From Acinetobacter venetianus RAG-1 = CIP 110063 (GTDB lineage: Bacteria; Pseudomonadota; Gammaproteobacteria; Pseudomonadales; Moraxellaceae): DNA of 64,000 bases. Under the pieces are notes generated by a model. The model did not search any database. It had not been told where the DNA came from and saw only the letters and a program-made list of their open reading frames with translations. The translations under genes were made by a program, and so were the position numbers. This document shows, piece after piece, positions 46,236 to 56,290 of the stretch; the stretch's first letter is position 1; every line of letters begins with the position of its first letter. The DNA is taken from assembly GCF_000368585.1 (NCBI RefSeq), contig NZ_KB849558.1:1317359-1381358 (forward strand), in the 5' to 3' direction.

Positions 46236-46637
46236 TTAGTTATTACGTGCATTTTTATCCTGTTGAATTAACTCAACCTTGTAACCATCTGGATCTTCAA
46301 CGAATGCAATCACCGTTACGCCACCTTTCATTGGTCCAGCTTCACGTACAACTTTACCGCCACGCGCCTTGATGTCCTCACATGCTTTATAGGCATCATC
46401 GACGCCAATCGCAATATGACCATATGCATTACCCAAATCATAACTAGACGTATCCCAGTTATGGGTTAACTCAAGTACCGTATTGTTTTCTTCGTCGCCA
46501 TAACCAACGAAAGCCAAAGTAAAACGCCCTTCTTCATAATCACGTTTGCGTAGCAATTTCATACCAAGCACTTCAGTATAGAACTTTAAAGATTGCTCTA
46601 AATTGCCTACTCGTAGCATCGTATGTAACATGCGCAT
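46236..46637 (-). CDS. gloA: lactoylglutathione lyase (glyoxalase I)
   Basis: A 133-residue metal-dependent enzyme converting the methylglyoxal-glutathione hemithioacetal to S-lactoylglutathione. It is closely similar to E. coli GloA, with ligands H5, the Glu of VLELTHNW, the His of AYGHIAIGV and the Glu of GYKVELIQ. It lies 2 bases after the AmpG-like gene, so the two are co-transcribed. Confidence 0.96.
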   Translation of the reverse strand: MRMLHTMLRVGNLEQSLKFYTEVLGMKLLRKRDYEEGRFTLAFVGYGDEENNTVLELTHNWDTSSYDLGNAYGHIAIGVDDAYKACEDIKARGGKVVREAGPMKGGVTVIAFVEDPDGYKVELIQQDKNARNN

Positions 46638-46639
46638 AT

Positions 46640-48814
46640 TTATTCACCTGCCTGTTGTGTTGTTTGGTTCTCATGGTCACGTAAAAGTTTTGCAACCCAA
46701 ACCACAAGAATTAAAATAGGTATACCAATTAAAGTTGTCATCAAAAAGAAATTCGGATAACCGATATTGCTGACAATTGTGCCCGAATAACCGCCTAACA
46801 GTTTTGGTGTTAAGGTCATTAATGAGCTGAAAATGGCATACTGAACCGCTGTAAATGAAACACTGGTTAAACTCGATAAAAATGCAATAAATGCGGCACC
46901 AGCCAAACCAGAAGCTAAATTATCCATAATGATGGCCATGTAAAGCCATAAGGAACTATAGGTTTTGATGACTTTACCTGAAAGCTCGACTGAACCTTGC
47001 TGATCAGGACTTATGACCGCAACGGGTTGAATGTCAATATCCAAAGCAGAGTTCGCTGGAGCTGTTGTATTGATTTGATATTGTCGCGTAGCTAATAACT
47101 GATTGCCGTTATTATTTTTCAGATTCGCTAAAGCTGTAATTGTTCTAGTTGATGATGCTTGTAAAGCCTTACCATCAATTACACCATTAAATAAACCACT
47201 CTGATCAACTTTTGCGACAAACTCTTGCCCATCTAACTTTAAGACGACAGGCCGCTCATCATCTAAATCCGCTACTGCTACATTAGCCAACTGCCCTTTA
47301 ACAACCAAACTTTGCTTCAATTCATTTGCGGTTAGCTGATCATCACTGCTAATCGGCAACAATTGAATTTGAGGCTGCGTTGTTTCAATTAAATATGGAA
47401 CTTCAAGTTTGATTTTTGAGTCAGCCTGATTTTGATATTGAGTACTGACTTGTACCGAGTGAGCATTTAAAAATTCTTGATTCGGTACTTGTAATTTCCA
47501 ATATCCGACTTCATCAGTTTTTACTTGATAATGCTTATCCCCGATTTGCAATTCAACTTGATCAAGCGGCTTACCTGACTTGACCAGACCAATAAAAATC
47601 AAATTGGTCGAACTCGCTAAAACAGCACCAACAAACATGAGCTTCATAATATTCATGCGTTGTGCTAATAAGCCACCTAAGAAACCACCAACCAAACTGA
47701 ATAAAACACCATAAATTTTAACCGCTTCAGCAATCTGCTCTTTACTGAAATTTAAATCTTGATAGAACACATTCGAGATTACACCCGCAATAATGTCTGA
47801 AATACGGAAGAAACCGATCAGCAATAAAAGTACAAGTGCAAGCTTAACACCGTAACGTTTAAAGAAATCTAAAATCGGCGCAACCCATGTTTCATGCGCC
47901 ATTTGCTTATTCACTACACCTAGTTTAATTAATAAAGAAGCGACAAAAACAGCACCAGCACCTGAACTGAGAAAACGAACTGCCTCCATCAAAAATTTCA
48001 GTATGCTGTCATTGATTTTCCATTGAGTTTGCAAATACTGAATAATGTCATCCGAATAAATATAACAACAGACAAAAGTTGCAACAGCAATAAAGAAAAC
48101 AAAGACCAAGCGGTAATAATCTGTGGTTTTATAATGCTTATAAACGCGATTAACCCGAGGTTCACGGATACTGAGTGTTGTGATGATCCCGATTGCCATC
48201 ACGGCTGCCATCGCTAAGTAAGTATATTTCCAAGCCTCGTAAATATAATTACCTTTTGCTGTACCTAAATAGGCTGCTAAGAATAATGCGCCAGCCCCAG
48301 CAACAATCATCCCGATTCGATAACCTGCATTGTATGTTGATGCTAACACTGTCTGCATTTCTGTTTCAGCAAGCTCAATACGATAAGCATCAATCACAAT
48401 GTCTTGGGTAGCAGCAGAGAAACCAAGTAAAACTGCACCAGCCGCCATTTGAATTAAATAGCTTTGCCCAAGCGCTGGATCAGAAAAGGCCATAACACAA
48501 ATGGCACAGATAATTAAACACTGTGCAATTAACAACCAAGCACGTCGACGACCTAAAGACTTCGTCAAAAATGGTACAGGCAACTCATCAATCAATGGTG
48601 CCCAAACAAATTTAAATGAATACCCTAATGCAGCCCAACTAAAAAAAGTCACTGCACTTTTATCAATACCAGCCTCACCTAGCCACAATGATAAGCTAGA
48701 AAAAATCAATAGAATTGGTATCCCCGCAGAGAAACCAAGAAATAACATGATCAGAGCACGGCGATCTAAAAAAGCTTTAAATGCAGCTGCCCAACCAGAG
48801 GCTTGAGTCGTCAT
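46640..48814 (-). CDS. AmpG-like MFS permease with a large extra-membrane insertion
   Basis: A 724-residue transporter; usual AmpG is about 490 residues. The N-terminal half (about 15-400) has the MFS helices and the motif [14 protein letters not shown]...LGRRRAW of muropeptide permeases. Residues about 405-620 form a soluble segment with two Ig-like repeats ([29 protein letters not shown]), followed by a last membrane block of about four helices (about 630-710). AmpG imports anhydromuropeptides for wall recycling and beta-lactamase induction. The insertion is the odd part. It is divergent from the Lon-like gene. Confidence 0.85.
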   Translation of the reverse strand: MTTQASGWAAAFKAFLDRRALIMLFLGFSAGIPILLIFSSLSLWLGEAGIDKSAVTFFSWAALGYSFKFVWAPLIDELPVPFLTKSLGRRRAWLLIAQCLIICAICVMAFSDPALGQSYLIQMAAGAVLLGFSAATQDIVIDAYRIELAETEMQTVLASTYNAGYRIGMIVAGAGALFLAAYLGTAKGNYIYEAWKYTYLAMAAVMAIGIITTLSIREPRVNRVYKHYKTTDYYRLVFVFFIAVATFVCCYIYSDDIIQYLQTQWKINDSILKFLMEAVRFLSSGAGAVFVASLLIKLGVVNKQMAHETWVAPILDFFKRYGVKLALVLLLLIGFFRISDIIAGVISNVFYQDLNFSKEQIAEAVKIYGVLFSLVGGFLGGLLAQRMNIMKLMFVGAVLASSTNLIFIGLVKSGKPLDQVELQIGDKHYQVKTDEVGYWKLQVPNQEFLNAHSVQVSTQYQNQADSKIKLEVPYLIETTQPQIQLLPISSDDQLTANELKQSLVVKGQLANVAVADLDDERPVVLKLDGQEFVAKVDQSGLFNGVIDGKALQASSTRTITALANLKNNNGNQLLATRQYQINTTAPANSALDIDIQPVAVISPDQQGSVELSGKVIKTYSSLWLYMAIIMDNLASGLAGAAFIAFLSSLTSVSFTAVQYAIFSSLMTLTPKLLGGYSGTIVSNIGYPNFFLMTTLIGIPILILVVWVAKLLRDHENQTTQQAGE

Positions 48815-49096
48815 TGCTTATTATTTTCCATGAATATGCGTGAATGTGCTTATTCAATCGTTTCTTGTGATTGCTTGCAAGTTGCTTTATGCAACCATTG
48901 TTTTGTTTTGTCGATAAAAAACACAAGTTCGCTTGATCTTTAGACCTAAAACTGTATACCTTTAAGAGAGTCGATTGATACTTCAAATATGCTTGCAACC
49001 CAGTTCAAAAATAAAGCAAGTTTTTGTCAGTCATATAAGCATATCTGGAATATCAAATGACCAAACCCTCAACTAACGTTTATTTGTTGGATAGCA

Positions 49097-51727
49097 ATGA
49101 CCCAAAAACTCGATCAAATGACTGCAACAGCTTTATCATCAACACCAACAAACACGATTACAGCAACACTTAATTCATTCCCAAGCGCTTTTGAACAGAC
49201 GGAAATCAAACCAACACTAATTAAAACAGCTTTAAAAGCAGAACAACTGACACATATTCCAGATTTATTAGAAATTCCAAGCTCGACTCGACGTATCAAA
49301 CCGCTCAATAATTTTCTTGGGCAAGATCGTGCACGCGCGTCTGTTGAGGCTGGAATTTCTTTACCTTATTCTGGCTACAACATATTTGCAGTCGGTACAG
49401 CGGGGCTAGGCAAACGCACAATGATTAAGCGTTTGTTACAGCAACATGCCAAGACCATGCAAACCCCAGATGATTGGGTATATGTCAACAACTTCAAAAA
49501 CCCAAGACAACCGATTGCTTTACGCTTCCCAGCTGGGCAAGGAACCAAATTTCAAAATGCTTTACAACAAGCATGGCAGGTTATTTTAAAACAGCTCGAA
49601 CGGCGCTTTAGCGCTGAAAGCTACCACAATCGTATCGAACGTATTCGCCAAGCGACAGGTGAAGTTCAACAACAAGCATTAGTTGAACTGACTAAAGAAG
49701 GAGAAGACCTAGACCTTAAGCTTATTTCCCGTAATGACAAACATGTCTTCATTCCAATGCAGCTTCGAGATGATGAATATCATGAGTTGACGCAAGAAGA
49801 TATTGATACGCTTAGCAATAAAGAACGCGCTGAGATCACCTCCAATATTCGCTATATGGAAAAAAAATTAGACCGACTTGGTCTACATCTTGGTGATTTG
49901 GAAGATGATGCGCGAGATCAAGTGTCTAGCCTTAATCGAGAAATTGCGACACAAGTGGTTATGCCGCGTGTTGACCTGATTCTAAACAAAAACAAAGAAG
50001 TTAAAGGTTTAGAGCAATTTCTTAAACAATATGCTGATGACATTATCGATAATGTTGAACTGATTTTAGAACAGGAAGAGGATGACTTTACGCCCGCTTT
50101 ATTTAATCGGGTCCCTTCTCGTTATCAAGCAAATGTCATCGTATCGAATAAACCAAATAGTGGTGCACCTGTTATTTTTGAGGATTTCCCAACTCACTAT
50201 AACTTACTTGGGCATGTTGAACAGCTTACTCATAATGGTACGATCACAACAGACTTTACCTTAATCCGTCCGGGTTCATTACATCAAGCGAATGGTGGCT
50301 TCCTCATGCTTGAGGCTGAGCATTTGCTTGAACAACCTTATGCTTGGCAAGGTTTAAAACGTGCACTTAAATCAGGGCAACTTAAGCTTTCTTCGCTTGA
50401 ACATATGCTGACGTTAACTGGCAGTATTTCAATTGAACCTGCTTCTGTTCCTTTGGATCTCAAAGTCGTACTTCTCGCTGAACCTGAAATCTATTATGAA
50501 ATTTTAGAAGTTGAGCCTGAACTCGGTAGCGTTTTCAAAATTCGTGCTGATTTCACTGATACATTACAACGTAATGACAGTAATGAACAAGCATACATGC
50601 AGTTGATTGCAGACTACGTACAAGCAGACAAATTGCTTCCATTTGATCGTTCAGCTTTAGCCGCTTTGCTTACTGATTCAAGTCGTCAAGCCGAAGATCA
50701 AAGTTCACTTTCATTACATGCATCTACGCTGGGTGATTTAATCCGTGAAGCACATCATCATGCTTTCAAAAGTGGTGATAAAATCGTAACGGATCAGCAT
50801 GTGAATCAAGCGCTTCATCATCGTCAATATCGCTTAGGGTATTTACGTGAGCTTTACTGGCAAGATTTATCTCGCGGTACTCAACTGATAGAAACCTCAG
50901 GTCATCGCCTAGGTCAAATTAATGCTCTATCTGTAATTCACTATGCTGATGTCGAATTTGGCTTACCTTCTCGCCTCACTGCCTCAGTTTATCAAGGTGG
51001 TGGTGATATCTTAGATATCGAACGTAGTGTTGAGCTAGGTGGTTCATTACATGCTAAAGGGGTATTGCTCATGTCGAGCTTCCTCAAAGCCCACTTCGGT
51101 CGTGAGCAAATTCTGCATTTCTCAGCAGCATTAGCTTTTGAGCAAAGTTATGGACAAGTGGATGGCGATAGTGCAACTGTAGCTGAACTTTCTGCACTCA
51201 TTTCTGCGATTTGTCAGATTCCAATTGATCAATCTTGGGCAATTACTGGATCAATGAACCAATTAGGACAAGTTCAGCCAATTGGCGGCGTAAATGCCAA
51301 AATTGAAGGCTTTTACGATGCTTGTAAGCTGCAAGGACTCACAGGTAAACAAGGTGTCATCATTCCTCGTCAAAACATGCAACACCTCATGTTACGTCAA
51401 GATGTTATTGATGCCGTTGAAAGTGGGCAATTCCACGTACATGCGATTGACACCATTGATCAAGCTTTAGAAATTTTAATGGCTCGTCCAGTAGGAACAC
51501 TTGATAAAAAGGGTCGTTACAGCAAAAACTCAATCTATGCTGCTGTGATGGAACAACTTGAGTACTGGCAAGCGATAGAGGATGGTGAAGCTGTAGAAGA
51601 GGATGAACCAAAGAAAAAGAAAAAACGTAAGAAGTCCAAAAAAGATGAAACCGATGCCAAAGCTTCTGAGGAAGCTCTCGCTGAAGCTAAAACGCTAAAA
51701 CCTCTAAGTAAAAAGAAACATCGTTAA
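49097..51727 (+). CDS. Lon-like ATP-dependent protease (LonB/YcbZ type)
   Basis: An 876-residue protease with an AAA+ domain (GTAGLGKRTMIK near 97), an inserted coiled segment (about 190-310) and a C-terminal S16 protease domain with the Ser-Lys dyad S692 (GDSATV) and K735 (NAKIEGF), 43 residues apart as in Lon. The tail after about 845 is Lys-rich (PKKKKKRKKSKK) and probably binds nucleic acid. Single gene with a strong terminator. Confidence 0.93.
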   Translation: MTQKLDQMTATALSSTPTNTITATLNSFPSAFEQTEIKPTLIKTALKAEQLTHIPDLLEIPSSTRRIKPLNNFLGQDRARASVEAGISLPYSGYNIFAVGTAGLGKRTMIKRLLQQHAKTMQTPDDWVYVNNFKNPRQPIALRFPAGQGTKFQNALQQAWQVILKQLERRFSAESYHNRIERIRQATGEVQQQALVELTKEGEDLDLKLISRNDKHVFIPMQLRDDEYHELTQEDIDTLSNKERAEITSNIRYMEKKLDRLGLHLGDLEDDARDQVSSLNREIATQVVMPRVDLILNKNKEVKGLEQFLKQYADDIIDNVELILEQEEDDFTPALFNRVPSRYQANVIVSNKPNSGAPVIFEDFPTHYNLLGHVEQLTHNGTITTDFTLIRPGSLHQANGGFLMLEAEHLLEQPYAWQGLKRALKSGQLKLSSLEHMLTLTGSISIEPASVPLDLKVVLLAEPEIYYEILEVEPELGSVFKIRADFTDTLQRNDSNEQAYMQLIADYVQADKLLPFDRSALAALLTDSSRQAEDQSSLSLHASTLGDLIREAHHHAFKSGDKIVTDQHVNQALHHRQYRLGYLRELYWQDLSRGTQLIETSGHRLGQINALSVIHYADVEFGLPSRLTASVYQGGGDILDIERSVELGGSLHAKGVLLMSSFLKAHFGREQILHFSAALAFEQSYGQVDGDSATVAELSALISAICQIPIDQSWAITGSMNQLGQVQPIGGVNAKIEGFYDACKLQGLTGKQGVIIPRQNMQHLMLRQDVIDAVESGQFHVHAIDTIDQALEILMARPVGTLDKKGRYSKNSIYAAVMEQLEYWQAIEDGEAVEEDEPKKKKKRKKSKKDETDAKASEEALAEAKTLKPLSKKKHR

Positions 51728-51730
51728 AAG

Positions 51731-51763
51731 AAAAAGCCATGTTCCTCGGAACATGGCTTTTTT
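51731..51763. terminator. terminator between Lon-like gene and LysR gene
   Basis: AAAAGCCATGTTCC pairs with GGAACATGGCTTTT around a 3-base loop, with T residues after; shared by convergent genes. Confidence 0.9.
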
Positions 51764-51764
51764 G

Positions 51765-52694
51765 TTAGGCTACCCCTTGCAAGGAACGGCCTCCAGGGAG
51801 TTGCGCAAAATATTGCTTTAATGCATCAATACAACGATGAACTTTCATTGGATATTGTTCACGTTTCGATGTTAAAGCATGCAAGGTATAAGATGGCATG
51901 TGCCAGTCAGGCAATACCTCGACCAATGAACCATTGATTAGCTCTTTTTGAATATCCATATAAAGAATACGTGCAATACCATGTCCTTGTTGGCAGAGTG
52001 ACTTTGCGACAAAAACGTTATTTGTACCCAAACGTGTTTTCATATCTACATTCACCACTTCACCACTCAACCCATGACGAAATGCAAAATGTTGATAATT
52101 TTGCATTAACGTTACAGGAAGCAACTCATGATGACGTAAGTCTTCAGGTCTTGTAATTGGCAAAGATTGATTGAGATAGCTAGGCGAAGCAACCAATACT
52201 TGATCGACACGAGCCAGTGGAACTGCTGTTAGATTATGATCATCCATTTTTAGACTCATTCTAACAGCGATATCAATCCGCTCTTCAATTAAGTCGATAT
52301 AACGATGATCTGCTTCAAAATGAATTGCCAAGCCCTTATGCGCTGACATCCAATGAGAAAGTGCTGGGATAACATGTAATGCACCTAACTCAGGTGTAGT
52401 CGAGATTCGTAAATCACCCACCAGATCATCACGTAACTCATTAATACGAATTTTACCTCGCTCAGCCGCTGCGAGCATTTCTTGACAACTTAAAAAGAAT
52501 GCTTGCCCTGCTTCAGTAAGACTAAGCTTACGCGTTGAACGATGTAATAAAGTGACATCCATTTCTTGTTCTAAAGAACGGATTTGCTGACTGACTGCAC
52601 TTGTTGTAATTCCTAATTCTCTCGCTGCACCACTGAAAGAACTTTTCTCTACAACACACGCAAAGACCCCCATTGCACGCAATTGATCTAACAT
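51765..52694 (-). CDS. LysR-type regulator (CrgA-like)
   Basis: A 309-residue regulator with N-terminal HTH (FSGAARELGITTSAVSQQIRSLE) and an effector domain from about 90. It resembles the CrgA/AaeR subgroup by its length and its LRISTTPELGALHVIPAL core. No divergent target gene lies next to it, so its regulon is unknown. Confidence 0.9.
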   Translation of the reverse strand: MLDQLRAMGVFACVVEKSSFSGAARELGITTSAVSQQIRSLEQEMDVTLLHRSTRKLSLTEAGQAFFLSCQEMLAAAERGKIRINELRDDLVGDLRISTTPELGALHVIPALSHWMSAHKGLAIHFEADHRYIDLIEERIDIAVRMSLKMDDHNLTAVPLARVDQVLVASPSYLNQSLPITRPEDLRHHELLPVTLMQNYQHFAFRHGLSGEVVNVDMKTRLGTNNVFVAKSLCQQGHGIARILYMDIQKELINGSLVEVLPDWHMPSYTLHALTSKREQYPMKVHRCIDALKQYFAQLPGGRSLQGVA

Positions 52695-52825
52695 AGACTT
52701 CCCTCTATTTATTTATATGCTTATTGTTCTAATTAAAGCAATCTATAAGAGTATACAGAGAAGTCTAGTCTTAGACCAGTGATTATTAACAATTTGTTGA
52801 AAGTTTGTTTTGCCAAAAAGAAAAA

Positions 52826-53635
52826 TTAATTTGGTAAAACTGTAGTTGGATTGACTGGTTTACCATCTAAACGAACTTGGAATTCCAGCATCACGCGTGT
52901 TGCACCTGAAGAACCCATTTCAGCGATTTTCTGACCAGCGGTAACGTTATCACCACTCTTCACGAGCATTTTGCTGTTATGTGCATACGCTGTGATATAG
53001 CCATCAATATGCTTAACCAACACTAAGTTCCCATATTCTTTTAGACCGTCGGCAGCATAAACAACCTGACCATTGGCGGCAGCAAATACTGGATCACCTT
53101 CATTTCCACCGTAACGTGTTCCTTTGACATTACTCGCCAAATTAAATGTCTGAATCACAGGACCATTTGATGGTTTAACCCAACGTAGATTTGAAGCTAG
53201 ATTCGATGAAGTTGGATTTACAGGAACGACTGGAACCACAGGTTTCGGTGCTACAGGCTGTTGCGTAGGCAACTGAATACTCTGACGTTGAATAGGTGCA
53301 GTTTGTGTGATTGTCTGCGTTGATGTTGTACGTTTAGATGCTGAGCCTTTAAGACGTAGAGATTGATTCACATAAATTCGATAAGGCGGTGCAATATCAT
53401 TGAGAGCTGCAATATCGAGATAATTCATTCCATAACGATTTGCAATGCCACTTAAGGTATCACCTGATTTTACAGTGTAATAATTTGGAGCTTGAGCAAA
53501 ACGCGTTCCGCCGTGGATTTGCGGTTTAGATGCACAACCAGTCACAATAGCCGCCGTTGTTGCTACCGCCATAGACAATACGATTGTTTTAATCATCTTC
53601 TGTGATAGAAAAATCGAGACCTGGTTTATGTGCAT
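52826..53635 (-). CDS. nlpD: NlpD-type lipoprotein: LysM plus degenerate LytM domain
   Basis: A 269-residue outer-membrane lipoprotein (lipobox VTGC, acylated Cys at about residue 34) with LysM (YYTVKSGDTLSGIANRYGM, about 47-65) and a C-terminal M23/LytM domain. The metal-site residues HxGxD and HLHFE are replaced (RYGGNEGDPV and RVMLEF), as in E. coli NlpD, which activates the amidase AmiC rather than cutting the wall itself. The start is uncertain; ATG 53635 has a GGGGG before it. It lies beside surE as in many gammaproteobacteria. Confidence 0.88.
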   Translation of the reverse strand: MHINQVSIFLSQKMIKTIVLSMAVATTAAIVTGCASKPQIHGGTRFAQAPNYYTVKSGDTLSGIANRYGMNYLDIAALNDIAPPYRIYVNQSLRLKGSASKRTTSTQTITQTAPIQRQSIQLPTQQPVAPKPVVPVVPVNPTSSNLASNLRWVKPSNGPVIQTFNLASNVKGTRYGGNEGDPVFAAANGQVVYAADGLKEYGNLVLVKHIDGYITAYAHNSKMLVKSGDNVTAGQKIAEMGSSGATRVMLEFQVRLDGKPVNPTTVLPN

Positions 53636-53746
53636 CTTCACCCCCATCTTAAAAAAGCTTAATTTATTTCGGCCCTAGAGTACCAAAATAGTGAAAAAAA
53701 ACGAGTTTTCACATTCTATATTCACAAAGTTATAACAGAGCCACCG

Positions 53747-54517
53747 CTAACCATTTACAAGAGCATGTAAATCGTCAAGCACAGCATAATTTGTTGCATC
53801 CATCTGAATCGGCGTAATACTGACATATCCATTCGATACCGCAAAGAAATCAGATTGAATATGACTCGAAGCGGGTTGAGGTTCTGTTACAGCTTCACCT
53901 GCGAGTCCAATCCAATAAACTTGTCGACCACGCGGGTCTACATGGCTAGTGATCGGTTTTGACTGTGCTCTACGCCCTTGATAAGTAATTTGAGCACCTT
54001 TGATTTCTTTAACATCAGGAATATTAATATTGAAAATATGACGCGGCGGTAAAATCGGTAAGCCATTAGCAATGAAATCATGCACCCATTTTGCTGCTTG
54101 TGCATATGCTTGAGGGTGTTCATAAGAACGTACATTTGAACCAGATAATGAGACTGCAATTGCTGGATGTTTCATTAAACGACCTTCAAATGCAGCGCCC
54201 ACTGTACCTGAATATAAAACGTCATCGCCTAAGTTAGCACCGCTATTGATACCACTCACGACTAGGTCAAATTCAAAATCAAACAGACCATTCATAGATA
54301 AATAAACACAGTCTGCTGGTGTACCATTTACCGCCCAAACATCTTCCGAAATTTGTACTGGACGTAAAGGACGATCAAGCGTTAAAGCACTTGAAAAGCC
54401 ACTGCGCTCACTTTCTGGTGCAACCACAACGACTCGGCCTAAAGGTTTCAAAGCATGTGCTAAAGCCTGAATACCAGGAGCGAAAACTCCATCATCATTT
54501 GCAATCAATATATTCAC
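53747..54517 (-). CDS. surE: 5'/3'-nucleotidase SurE
   Basis: A 256-residue survival protein that dephosphorylates nucleoside monophosphates. Metal ligands D8 and D9 (ANDDGV), the SGFSSALT serine and the [11 protein letters not shown] loop (about 87-97) are present. Length normal. Upstream of the nlpD-type gene, the conserved order. Confidence 0.96.
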   Translation of the reverse strand: MNILIANDDGVFAPGIQALAHALKPLGRVVVVAPESERSGFSSALTLDRPLRPVQISEDVWAVNGTPADCVYLSMNGLFDFEFDLVVSGINSGANLGDDVLYSGTVGAAFEGRLMKHPAIAVSLSGSNVRSYEHPQAYAQAAKWVHDFIANGLPILPPRHIFNINIPDVKEIKGAQITYQGRRAQSKPITSHVDPRGRQVYWIGLAGEAVTEPQPASSHIQSDFFAVSNGYVSITPIQMDATNYAVLDDLHALVNG

Positions 54518-54620
54518 TAAAATCCTATCTCTTCAAATATTACTACTGAGTTTTTTCAATTGAATTATTCATTGAATTATATATATTTATTACTTCTTAG
54601 TATTAGAAATTTAAGTAACT

Positions 54621-54995
54621 ATGAGACATTTATCTAATTTTATTCGAGTTTTTGGGGTGAGTTTCGCACTTCTTACTGCACCAACGGTTTTTGCTGACGA
54701 GGCAGTTTCAGCAGCTGAAGCGGATGCATTGATTAAAGATGATATCGCGAATGCACAAGTACTGATCGAAATGTGTCCAAGCATTATTGGTAAAAATGCA
54801 AAGTTTGATCAAAATATTAAGAAAATTGTTAATTCTTATTTAAGTAACTACTCAAATAAGTCCACGACTTTAGACAGCTTGCAAAAAGATAGCGAGTTCC
54901 AAAATCTACTGACAGATGCGCGTCAAGCAGCAAAAGAAGTCGGCCAAGCTGAGCAAAAATCAGTTTGTGAAGATGTATTAAATTACGAAGAGTAA
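54621..54995 (+). CDS. MCR_0457-family secreted protein
   Basis: A 124-residue protein with signal peptide (about 1-25, ending VFA) and a helical mature domain with two conserved Cys (IEMCPSIIGK and SVCEDVLNY). It is a paralog of the gene at 55775, sharing the spacing MCPSIIGK/TCPKLIGK and VCEDV/ICDDV. The family is typical of Moraxellaceae; function unknown. The start at ATG 54621 has only a weak ribosome site. Confidence 0.78.
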   Translation: MRHLSNFIRVFGVSFALLTAPTVFADEAVSAAEADALIKDDIANAQVLIEMCPSIIGKNAKFDQNIKKIVNSYLSNYSNKSTTLDSLQKDSEFQNLLTDARQAAKEVGQAEQKSVCEDVLNYEE

Positions 54996-55011
54996 TCCTC
55001 TAAAAGCATGA

Positions 55012-55046
55012 ATGTGGTTTTAAAATATGGCACTTTAAAACCACAT
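55012..55046. other. perfect 13-bp hairpin after the first MCR_0457 gene
   Basis: Arms ATGTGGTTTTAAA (55012-55024) and TTTAAAACCACAT (55034-55046) around a 9-base loop, without a T tract. The right arm recurs exactly at 55665-55677. Confidence 0.7.
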
Positions 55047-55091
55047 CCCTAATCTACTCACAAAATGAGTGAAGCCCGCCTTAAACAATCA

Positions 55092-55454
55092 CTACCAAGC
55101 ATCAGGTTCACGGACCATGTGAACAATATTGGCGGGGCTAATAATCCAACCTCCTCGAAAACCTTCAGCTAAAGGTTCAATCGCATCACAACGCACTACC
55201 CCAGCGTCTCTCAAATATTTAGCAGCTTCAGAAAAATTATCAGTAAATAGTTCAAGCCAAAGCTCAGCTTGACTTATTCCAGATGCAACATCAATCCATA
55301 AATTGACAGGGCCAAATTCAAAACCTATTGCTGTGCCTTTTTCTGTAATTTGTTTAAGGCCAATCACATCGCGATAAAATATGACCGTTTCTTCAAATTG
55401 ATGTGGTGGAAGTTTAAGGGCGATATCAATACCACCTGTGAATTTTGTCTTCAT
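55092..55454 (-). CDS. VOC (glyoxalase/bleomycin-resistance) superfamily protein
   Basis: A 120-residue single VOC module pair with HQFEETVIFYRDVIGLKQ near the start and a closing GGWIISPANIVHMVREP. The metal ligands of glyoxalase I are not clear, so activity is unknown. ATG 55454 has AGGAG 7 bases upstream; an ATG at 55517 would add 21 unrelated residues. It is transcribed against the two flanking paralogs. Confidence 0.8.
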   Translation of the reverse strand: MKTKFTGGIDIALKLPPHQFEETVIFYRDVIGLKQITEKGTAIGFEFGPVNLWIDVASGISQAELWLELFTDNFSEAAKYLRDAGVVRCDAIEPLAEGFRGGWIISPANIVHMVREPDAW

Positions 55455-55774
55455 TTTATTACTCCTGTTCGATACAGATTTGTTATTTTCACTCGTCTTT
55501 TTATCTAACTTATTCATTTAAAATACAGTTCTATCGACCATATTCATTCTTATAATAATACGAAAAGTAAATTCATCTATATTAAACATATAAGGAGAAA
55601 TAAAGCTGTTAAACCTCAGTACAATTTCATCTCAGCATCGTTGCAATGTCTGAGATTATGAAAATTTAAAACCACATTTTCTCCATGGTTCCTACAGCAA
55701 AGATACAATTTTTAATTTACTTTATGCTATAAGTTATTCAAATTCTTTAAGTCTTGTTTTGAGTTTGGTTTCTT
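55455..55774. other. intergenic region upstream of the second MCR_0457 gene
   Basis: About 320 bases without a gene. It holds the second copy of TTTAAAACCACAT (55665-55677) and an imperfect inverted repeat CTCAGCAT / ATGTCTGAG (55631-55654). Confidence 0.5.
55665..55677 (+). repeat. second copy of a 13-bp direct repeat flanking the VOC gene
   Basis: TTTAAAACCACAT is identical to 55034-55046. The copies bracket the VOC gene between the two paralogous genes. Confidence 0.7.
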
Positions 55775-56176
55775 ATGAAGAAAAATGTTTTTAAAACACT
55801 AGGTTTATCATTTCTCATCGCGTCTAGCACTTTATCTCCTACAGTTTTTGCAGCTGACAAAAAGTCTGAGACTGAGAAAATTGAAGTTACTCCAACAACT
55901 GACAGCGTCACGCCTCAAGAGCTTGCTGCGATCTATGTTATTTCTGAGACTTGCCCTAAATTAATCGGAAAAGATCTCAAGTTTAATAAAGCTTATGAAA
56001 ACTTAGTTAAAGCTTATTTAAACAACGATCCAAATGCTGTTGAAGTCCTCAATAAACGCGCAAAAAGCAAAGATTTCCAAGCTGCTTTAAAAGAAGCACG
56101 TGCAGATGCAAAGGCAGCTTCTGAAGAAGATAATCGCCAAATCTGCGATGATGTTCGGAATTATTATTCTAAGTAA
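55775..56176 (+). CDS. MCR_0457-family secreted protein, second copy
   Basis: A 133-residue protein with signal peptide (about 1-27, ending VFA), a Thr/Lys-rich linker and the helical domain of its neighbour, with two Cys (ETCPKLIGK and RQICDDVRN). More charged than the first copy. Ends with a hairpin terminator. Function unknown; probably periplasmic. Confidence 0.78.
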   Translation: MKKNVFKTLGLSFLIASSTLSPTVFAADKKSETEKIEVTPTTDSVTPQELAAIYVISETCPKLIGKDLKFNKAYENLVKAYLNNDPNAVEVLNKRAKSKDFQAALKEARADAKAASEEDNRQICDDVRNYYSK

Positions 56177-56201
56177 CCGATTCGTTACAATACTGTATGA
56201 A

Positions 56202-56232
56202 AAAGCCGACTTCGCCCATAGAAGTCGGCTTT
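56202..56232 (+). terminator. terminator after the second MCR_0457 gene
   Basis: AAAGCCGACTTC pairs with GAAGTCGGCTTT around a 7-base loop; the T tract is interrupted (TTTGCTTT). Confidence 0.75.
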
Positions 56233-56290
56233 GCTTTATCCTAAAATGCTAGGCTCTACTGCTTCACACAAGATATTGGAACCACTTAGA

